From assembly GCA_002718515.1 (NCBI GenBank), contig PBEX01000014.1, forward strand, positions 9,225 through 20,964: a stretch of DNA of 11,740 bases, written 5' to 3'. Under the pieces are notes generated by a model. That model was not told where the DNA came from. It ran no database searches and saw only the letters and a list, made by a program, of their open reading frames with translations. A program made the translations under genes and the position numbers. This stretch comes from Phycisphaerae bacterium (lineage in GTDB: Bacteria > Planctomycetota > Phycisphaerae > Phycisphaerales > SM1A02). This document shows, piece after piece, positions 7,708-11,740 of the stretch (the first letter of the stretch is position 1; the number at the start of each line of letters is the position of its first letter).

Positions 7708-8371
7708 CTGGTTGCCAATGGAAGAAGCACAATCTCAATTGCAGATCAAGTCGATTCTGGAACTGCTAGGTGATTCTCCGAAATCGATTATCGATGTGGG
7801 CTGTGGTGATGGACGGTTGTTGCTACCGCTTTCCGTTGCAGGACATGATGTCACAGGAATTGATATTGATGCAGATGCAGTTTCTGCTTGTGCGAGGAAA
7901 CTTGCAGAGGCTGACTTAGATGCAACACTCATCGATGGCGACGTGCTCGATGTCATGAAAGATTGCCAGCGCGCAGATGCAATATTGATTTGTGGTCAAA
8001 CACTTATGCTCTTTGCAGATATCGATGAAGCAGTTGAGTTACTGACGTGCTGCAAGGAACAGTTGTTAGAGCATGGCATGCTCATCATCGATGATTTGCC
8101 AAATGACTTATGGGGAGAACTGACACAGGGCAGGTGGATGGAAGGTGTCAATGAAGAGGGAACGATGCAGTTAGTGTGGGCTAAGGATGATGCTTGCTTT
8201 GCGATTCGCGAAGGAGAAGATGTGCAACAAGATGAGTGGGGGCTGACTGAACAAGACCGACCGTTACGGCTCTGGACGATGGGAAGCCTACGTCTCATCG
8301 CTCAATGCGCAGGATTATCGGCACCAGAAGTGCAGGTTGAAGGGGCAGTTCTGGTTATGCGGTCTATGTAA
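7700..8371 (+). CDS. Class I SAM-dependent methyltransferase, substrate unknown
   Basis: This is a cytoplasmic Rossmann-fold methyltransferase that should use S-adenosylmethionine; the acceptor cannot be told from sequence. Motif I is IIDVGCGDGRLL (30-41). The acidic residue that usually binds the ribose is Asp55 in TGIDIDADAV, and IDGDVLD (78-84) is the adenine-side motif with Asp81. Residues 92-98 (ADAILIC) form the motif IV strand, with a Cys-Gly-Gln where catalytic methyltransferases of other types have NPPY or similar. The C-terminal part resembles small-molecule (Methyltransf_11/25-like) enzymes, not DNA methylases. The 223-residue product is complete. Its start overlaps the transglutaminase stop by 8 bases, so it is made with the DUF58/transglutaminase pair, though no functional link is known. 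Its product, S-adenosylhomocysteine, is what AhcY at the other end of the window removes. Confidence 0.82.
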   Translation: MSDWLPMEEAQSQLQIKSILELLGDSPKSIIDVGCGDGRLLLPLSVAGHDVTGIDIDADAVSACARKLAEADLDATLIDGDVLDVMKDCQRADAILICGQTLMLFADIDEAVELLTCCKEQLLEHGMLIIDDLPNDLWGELTQGRWMEGVNEEGTMQLVWAKDDACFAIREGEDVQQDEWGLTEQDRPLRLWTMGSLRLIAQCAGLSAPEVQVEGAVLVMRSM

Positions 8372-8441
8372 AGCATTAAAACACAACCACTTACAAACGA
8401 AGATAAGCGAGCGGTTTCAGCTGTCGAGAATGAAGATATTG

Positions 8442-8471
8442 AGGGCAATGGTGCCCTGAACATCCTTTTTT
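8442..8471 (+). terminator. Hairpin plus T run between the methyltransferase and PilZ genes (weak terminator candidate)
   Basis: AGGGCA (8442-8447) pairs perfectly with TGCCCT (8452-8457) around an ATGG loop, and six T residues follow at 8466-8471. The 8-base spacer between stem and T run is longer than in a good intrinsic terminator, so it may be a weak terminator or a leader structure of the PilZ gene. The remaining bases of the 120-base gap hold no recognised signal apart from GGAG at 8478-8481, which serves the PilZ gene. Confidence 0.35.
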
Positions 8472-8491
8472 ACGTCTGGAGATACGAAGCT

Positions 8492-9331
8492 ATGGCTGCT
8501 CATCGTTCACGAACTACTGGCTGGCGGAAATGCCTACAACAACTTTTAGATCACCGTGGGTCACTTCAAATTGCACTCGCACCCAATGGAATGTCTGGGC
8601 GAGACTTTATATGGAGTGCAGCACTCATCGATTTAAATGAACTTGAAATCATCGTTGAGATGCCTACAGCAGCAGGTCAGCCACTTCCATTAGAAGCTGG
8701 TCTTGGATTAATGGGGATTATGGCGATTGGGCAAAACCGCTGGATGTTCAAAACAATTTGTTTAGGTCAGTTCACGACGGACCATCAAGGCAGAAAGAAA
8801 GTAGCTCTGCGTTTAAAGATGCCTTCATCAGTAGAACGATGTCAGCGCCGCAGAGATTATCGAATCAGTATGTGTGAACTCAAACTCCCCGAAGTGCAAT
8901 CATGGCCATTGCATGACCCGCGGTCAGTCGTCTTGCCTGAACGAATGTGTCAACTTGCCTATGAACAGTTTGATTCAAATCCCAGAAATCGCAACATTGA
9001 AGAGGCGATGCCTCAAGTTGGACCGCCTGCATCAGCTCGCATGGTGAACATCGGTGGCGGCGGTATCGGCTTACAGTTGTCTGGCAAAGAAGGTAGTAGC
9101 GCACTTAGACATCGCATGCACTTTTTAAAGTTTAATCTGCCGCATATTGAAGGACCGCCACTCTGCGTCACAGCGAAGTTGATGCATCACCATCTAGAAG
9201 CGGGTGGATCTACATACATGGGCATGATGTTTGATTTTTCTTTCAACCCATCGCACAAGCAGTTTGTTGTGACGCAAATCACTCGTTCAGTTGCAATTCA
9301 ACAGCGGGAACAACTCAAGAGCGCATCGTAA
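8492..9331 (+). CDS. PilZ-domain protein (YcgR-like, putative c-di-GMP effector)
   Basis: PilZ proteins bind cyclic di-GMP and adjust motility, secretion or polysaccharide synthesis. Here residues about 20-110 form a beta-rich N-terminal domain like the YcgR N-domain (LEIIVEMPTAAGQPLPLEAG, then WMFKTICLG). The PilZ part starts with ERCQRRRDYRIS (115-126), giving the RxxxR motif as Arg120 and Arg124. The second motif, normally D/NxSxxG, appears as NIGGGG (186-191), so the serine is replaced by Gly188. The C-terminal strand YMGMMFDF (242-249) matches the family's YxGxxF. About 60 residues separate the two motifs, longer than usual, because of an insert at about 130-182 containing LPERMCQLAYEQF. 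The ATG at 8492 has GGAG 10 bases upstream. The gene ends tail-to-tail with pabB, overlapping it by 17 bases. Binding of c-di-GMP is inferred. Confidence 0.72.
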   Translation: MAAHRSRTTGWRKCLQQLLDHRGSLQIALAPNGMSGRDFIWSAALIDLNELEIIVEMPTAAGQPLPLEAGLGLMGIMAIGQNRWMFKTICLGQFTTDHQGRKKVALRLKMPSSVERCQRRRDYRISMCELKLPEVQSWPLHDPRSVVLPERMCQLAYEQFDSNPRNRNIEEAMPQVGPPASARMVNIGGGGIGLQLSGKEGSSALRHRMHFLKFNLPHIEGPPLCVTAKLMHHHLEAGGSTYMGMMFDFSFNPSHKQFVVTQITRSVAIQQREQLKSAS

Positions 9332-10625
9332 GAGGCTTGGTGAACTGGTTCATGATTGCAGCTTTAACTTTTGATTCTTGAACTTCGTCGTCAGGAACTG
9401 AATCAGCAACAATTCCACACCCAGTGCTGTATGTTAAGTGACCTTCTAAATGACACGCATCACCCTCCCCTTGAATCATCGCAGTTCGTATTGCGACATT
9501 GAGATGGAGCGATTGCCCAAAGATGCCAATTGCACCGCAATAAGGACCTCTGGGCGTAGATTCAAGTGTGTTGATAATCTCCATTGCTCGCACCTTTGGC
9601 GCGCCTGTCACTGAGCCAGCAGGAAATGTCCCCCTTATCACATCAGTTGCAGAGACATCGCTGCGCAGTGTGCCGGACACTTCGCCAACGCACTGCCATA
9701 CGGTAGGGTGCCGTTCAAGAGCGCGAGCAGTGTCAACCTTGATAGAACCAAACTCACAGAGTCGTCCTAAGTCATTTCGCATGAGGTCGACAATCATATG
9801 GAGTTCCGCTGCATCTTTATCTGACTCAATCAGTTCATCAGGCGATGCGTATTCTGGTCTGGTTCCCTTCATCGGCCTTGTCAACACTCGCTGGGATTGA
9901 TGATGTGTCGTCAAAAAGAGTTCGGGGCTCATCGAAAGTAAATACTTGTGAGTATCTGGAAACTCAATCCACGCGCCGAACCACCCGCCCGGTGTTTCAA
10001 GCATATCTAACGCTGCGTGCCTGACGTTCCCTTGAATTACAGCCGTGTATCTTCGTGTTATGTTTGCTTGGAAGATGTCACCTTGATGAATGTAATCAAT
10101 TGTCTGTGCAACAGCATCTCTAAAAGTATCGTCATCCTCAACTTCTAACAGGGGGGAACACTCGCACATCGGCTCAACTGTCTGGCATTCCGAAGGTACC
10201 TCACAATGCCCGATTGACCACCATTCATTGTTGAGATGATCATAGATCAGTGCAGAATCGCACCAAACGAGGTGAGCGAGTGCCCAATCTTGCTCAGGCT
10301 TCTCGCCAATGACTGGCTCAACGATATGCCCACACTCGTAACTGAGATAGCCAATCCAGTTTGGAAGAAGTGTTTCGCTACTTTTCTCTTTTAAGAGTTC
10401 GTCCAAATCATTAATGACACTGGTTGAGTTTGACACAAATGATTGGCCATCTGCTTTAGCGAGCACGCTCCATCTTGACCACTCATCATGTTCCCCATTT
10501 GCAATGAGAGCGATCAGGGGTACATCGATTGGCCACTTCTTTGCAACCTCACTCGGAGAGCACTGAAGCGCGGGGAGGGCAACTGCATCCTCTGGCAAAA
10601 CCTTTAACTGATGTCTAACACTCAC
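9315..10625 (-). CDS. pabB: Aminodeoxychorismate synthase component I
   Basis: PabB turns chorismate into 4-amino-4-deoxychorismate using ammonia from a glutaminase partner (PabA), on the way to p-aminobenzoate and folate. With the GTG start at 10625 the product has 436 residues, close to the family's usual length. IHQGDIFQANITRRY (180-193) begins the chorismate-binding domain. RPMKGTRP (250-257) carries Lys253, the PIKGT lysine typical of PabB; TrpE has alanine there. HMIVDLMRNDLGR (276-288) and GTFPAGSVTGAPK (332-344) complete the active site. The frame stays open to a start at 10742, but the first 39 residues of that version overlap the ppdK promoter, ribosome site and start, and look like no PabB, so I reject them. 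TTG at 10598 is a weaker alternative. No pabA or pabC is next to it. TrpE is possible but less likely given the lysine. Confidence 0.87.
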   Translation of the reverse strand: MSVRHQLKVLPEDAVALPALQCSPSEVAKKWPIDVPLIALIANGEHDEWSRWSVLAKADGQSFVSNSTSVINDLDELLKEKSSETLLPNWIGYLSYECGHIVEPVIGEKPEQDWALAHLVWCDSALIYDHLNNEWWSIGHCEVPSECQTVEPMCECSPLLEVEDDDTFRDAVAQTIDYIHQGDIFQANITRRYTAVIQGNVRHAALDMLETPGGWFGAWIEFPDTHKYLLSMSPELFLTTHHQSQRVLTRPMKGTRPEYASPDELIESDKDAAELHMIVDLMRNDLGRLCEFGSIKVDTARALERHPTVWQCVGEVSGTLRSDVSATDVIRGTFPAGSVTGAPKVRAMEIINTLESTPRGPYCGAIGIFGQSLHLNVAIRTAMIQGEGDACHLEGHLTYSTGCGIVADSVPDDEVQESKVKAAIMNQFTKPLTMRS

Positions 10626-10637
10626 AGTGACACAGTG
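10623..10637. repeat. Tandem CACAGTG repeat in the pabB-ppdK promoter region
   Basis: CACAGTG occurs at 10623-10629 and again at 10631-10637, separated by one A. It covers the pabB start codon and lies just upstream of the ppdK -10 box, where a regulator could bind. Two short copies may also arise by chance. Confidence 0.3.
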
Positions 10638-10652
10638 TACTTTGCTGTCTGG

Positions 10653-10658
10653 TATAAT
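10653..10658 (+). promoter_or_regulatory. Likely -10 box of the ppdK promoter
   Basis: A perfect TATAAT lies 36 bases before the ppdK ATG, giving a short leader. The best -35 is GTGACA at 10627-10632, one mismatch from consensus but with a long 20-base spacer. The region 10626-10694 also has to serve the divergent pabB gene, whose promoter I cannot identify. Confidence 0.6.
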
Positions 10659-10682
10659 CCGCGTTCTTGCGCTCAAAAAAAC

Positions 10683-10686
10683 GGAG
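10683..10686 (+). promoter_or_regulatory. Shine-Dalgarno of ppdK
   Basis: GGAG lies 8 bases before the ATG at 10695. It fixes the start before the basic N-terminal tail, since no other ATG, GTG or TTG occurs until codon 34. Confidence 0.7.
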
Positions 10687-10694
10687 AACGCCAC

Positions 10695-11740
10695 ATGGCA
10701 ACAAAACGCAAAACGACTCGTAAAACCAAACGCACTAAGCAAACATACTGCTGGGGTGCATTAAAAACCGAAGGCAATGCGACTCAGAAAGAATTGCTTG
10801 GCGGAAAAGGCGCGAACTTGGCAGAAATGACCACGATAGGTCTTCCAGTTCCTCCCGGCTTTACGATTCCTACAACCATGTGTGCTGCTTACTACGAAGA
10901 GGGTGGCAAGTTTCCTAAGGGACTCGACCAATCAATCGTCAAAGCGATAAAGCAAGTTGAAAAAGAGACTGGCAAACAGTTCGGTTCACAAACAAATCCG
11001 CTACTCGTATCAGTTCGTTCTGGCGCTGCGGTCTCGATGCCGGGCATGATGGACACGGTCCTCAACCTCGGTCTAACAGATGAAGCAGTGCTTGGTCTAA
11101 TCGAGTTGACAGGTAACGAGCGATTTGGCTGGGATGCTTACAGACGTCTCATCAATATGTTTGGTGACGTTGTGATGGGGATGGATCACGAGTCATTTGA
11201 ACATGAGTTCTCAATCGTTAAAAAGAAACACGGAGTTAAACTTGATACCGATCTATCTGCTGAGGGTTTGAAAGAAGTTTGCGATCGATACAAGAAGGCG
11301 TACCGCAAGCATGTTGGTGAAGACTTCCCGCAGGACCCAACAAAGCAACTCGCACTTGCTGTCGAAGCGGTTTTCAAATCGTGGAACACATCAAGGGCAA
11401 AAAGTTACAGACAAATTAATGACATCACTGGCTTGCGAGGAACAGCGGTCAATGTTCAAGCAATGGTCTTTGGCAACATGGGCAGAGACTCTGGCACAGG
11501 TGTTGCGTTTACACGTAACCCGTCGACTGGCGTTGACAAATTCTTCGGTGAGTTTTTGATTGATGCACAGGGTGAAGATGTTGTTGCAGGTATTCGAACA
11601 CCAAAACCTGTTTCGCAAATGACTCGTTGGAACAAACGCATCTTCAATGAGCTATTGAAAATTAAGAAAATATTAGAGAAGCATTACCGCGACATGCAAG
11701 ATATTGAATTCACAATTGAACGCGATAAGTTGTGGATGCT
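10695..11740 (+). CDS. ppdK: Pyruvate, phosphate dikinase, N-terminal part, cut by window edge
   Basis: PPDK interconverts pyruvate, ATP and phosphate with phosphoenolpyruvate, AMP and pyrophosphate in the cytoplasm, serving glycolysis or gluconeogenesis. The frame stays open from 10695 to the last base, giving 348 codons of an enzyme normally near 880-900 residues. The ATP-grasp domain is clear: LLGGKGANLAEM (34-45), LPVPPGFTIPT (50-60), VRSGAAVSMPGMMDTVLNLG (107-126), FTRNPSTG (272-279) and GEFLIDAQGEDVVAG shortly after. NERFGWDAYRRLINMFGDVV is also typical of PPDK rather than of PEP synthase. The phosphohistidine and PEP/pyruvate domains lie beyond the window. The first 16 residues, MATKRKTTRKTKRTKQ, form a Lys/Arg/Thr-rich tail not normal for PPDK. 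The start is supported by GGAG and by a TATAAT box upstream. Confidence 0.96.
   Translation, partial: MATKRKTTRKTKRTKQTYCWGALKTEGNATQKELLGGKGANLAEMTTIGLPVPPGFTIPTTMCAAYYEEGGKFPKGLDQSIVKAIKQVEKETGKQFGSQTNPLLVSVRSGAAVSMPGMMDTVLNLGLTDEAVLGLIELTGNERFGWDAYRRLINMFGDVVMGMDHESFEHEFSIVKKKHGVKLDTDLSAEGLKEVCDRYKKAYRKHVGEDFPQDPTKQLALAVEAVFKSWNTSRAKSYRQINDITGLRGTAVNVQAMVFGNMGRDSGTGVAFTRNPSTGVDKFFGEFLIDAQGEDVVAGIRTPKPVSQMTRWNKRIFNELLKIKKILEKHYRDMQDIEFTIERDKLWM

Noticed and set aside
9301..9345. Bidirectional terminator between the PilZ gene and pabB
   Set aside because: The genes overlap by 17 bases and no stem with a T tract is visible at the junction.
10626..10742. N-terminal 39 residues of the longest pabB frame
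   Set aside because: They overlap the ppdK promoter and start and do not resemble PabB, so the start was moved to GTG at 10625.
1..11740. CRISPR array, insertion sequence, prophage, toxin-antitoxin pair or defence island
   Set aside because: No repeated spacers, terminal inverted repeats, transposase or phage-type proteins were found, and every long frame is accounted for by a housekeeping or envelope gene.

Overview
The window looks like ordinary chromosomal DNA from a bacterium, most probably a planctomycete (Planctomycetota, possibly a marine Phycisphaerae-like lineage). This rests on family content: a secreted DUF1570 metallopeptidase, a purF of the type that starts HECG, an ADP-free PPDK with a Lys/Arg-rich tail, and core genes scattered outside their usual operons. 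Base composition looks even throughout, in the mid-40s % GC by eye (not counted). No rRNA, tRNA, insertion sequence, phage gene, CRISPR array or obvious acquired island was seen. Coding density is high and no gap between genes exceeds about 135 bases.

Left block (1-3101, all minus strand), in order of transcription: ahcY (adenosylhomocysteinase) with a structured leader; a rho-independent terminator-like hairpin; a secreted DUF1570 zinc peptidase; and the first 94 codons of purF, cut by the window edge. A 134-bp divergent region (3102-3235) separates this block from the next.

Central block (3236-9331, all plus strand): atpC (F-ATPase epsilon, detached from other atp genes here), scpB (chromosome segregation, without scpA next to it), a DUF58 membrane protein, a TgpA-like membrane transglutaminase, a class I SAM-dependent methyltransferase and a PilZ-domain protein. 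DUF58, transglutaminase and methyltransferase overlap one another by 4 and 8 bases behind strong Shine-Dalgarno sites, so they are probably made as a coupled unit.

Right block: pabB (aminodeoxychorismate synthase component I) on the minus strand meets the PilZ gene tail-to-tail with a 17-bp overlap. It starts divergently from ppdK (pyruvate phosphate dikinase), whose first 348 codons run off the right edge behind a perfect TATAAT box.

Functionally this is mostly housekeeping: the methyl cycle (ahcY), purine and folate precursor synthesis (purF, pabB), energy metabolism (atpC, ppdK) and chromosome segregation (scpB), plus a DUF58/transglutaminase envelope module and a c-di-GMP-type effector. 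I found no convincing new biological system. The points most worth a second look are the Asp-to-Glu change at the third catalytic position of the transglutaminase, the divergent PilZ protein, the nested hairpin before ahcY, the isolated atpC, and the basic tail on PPDK.
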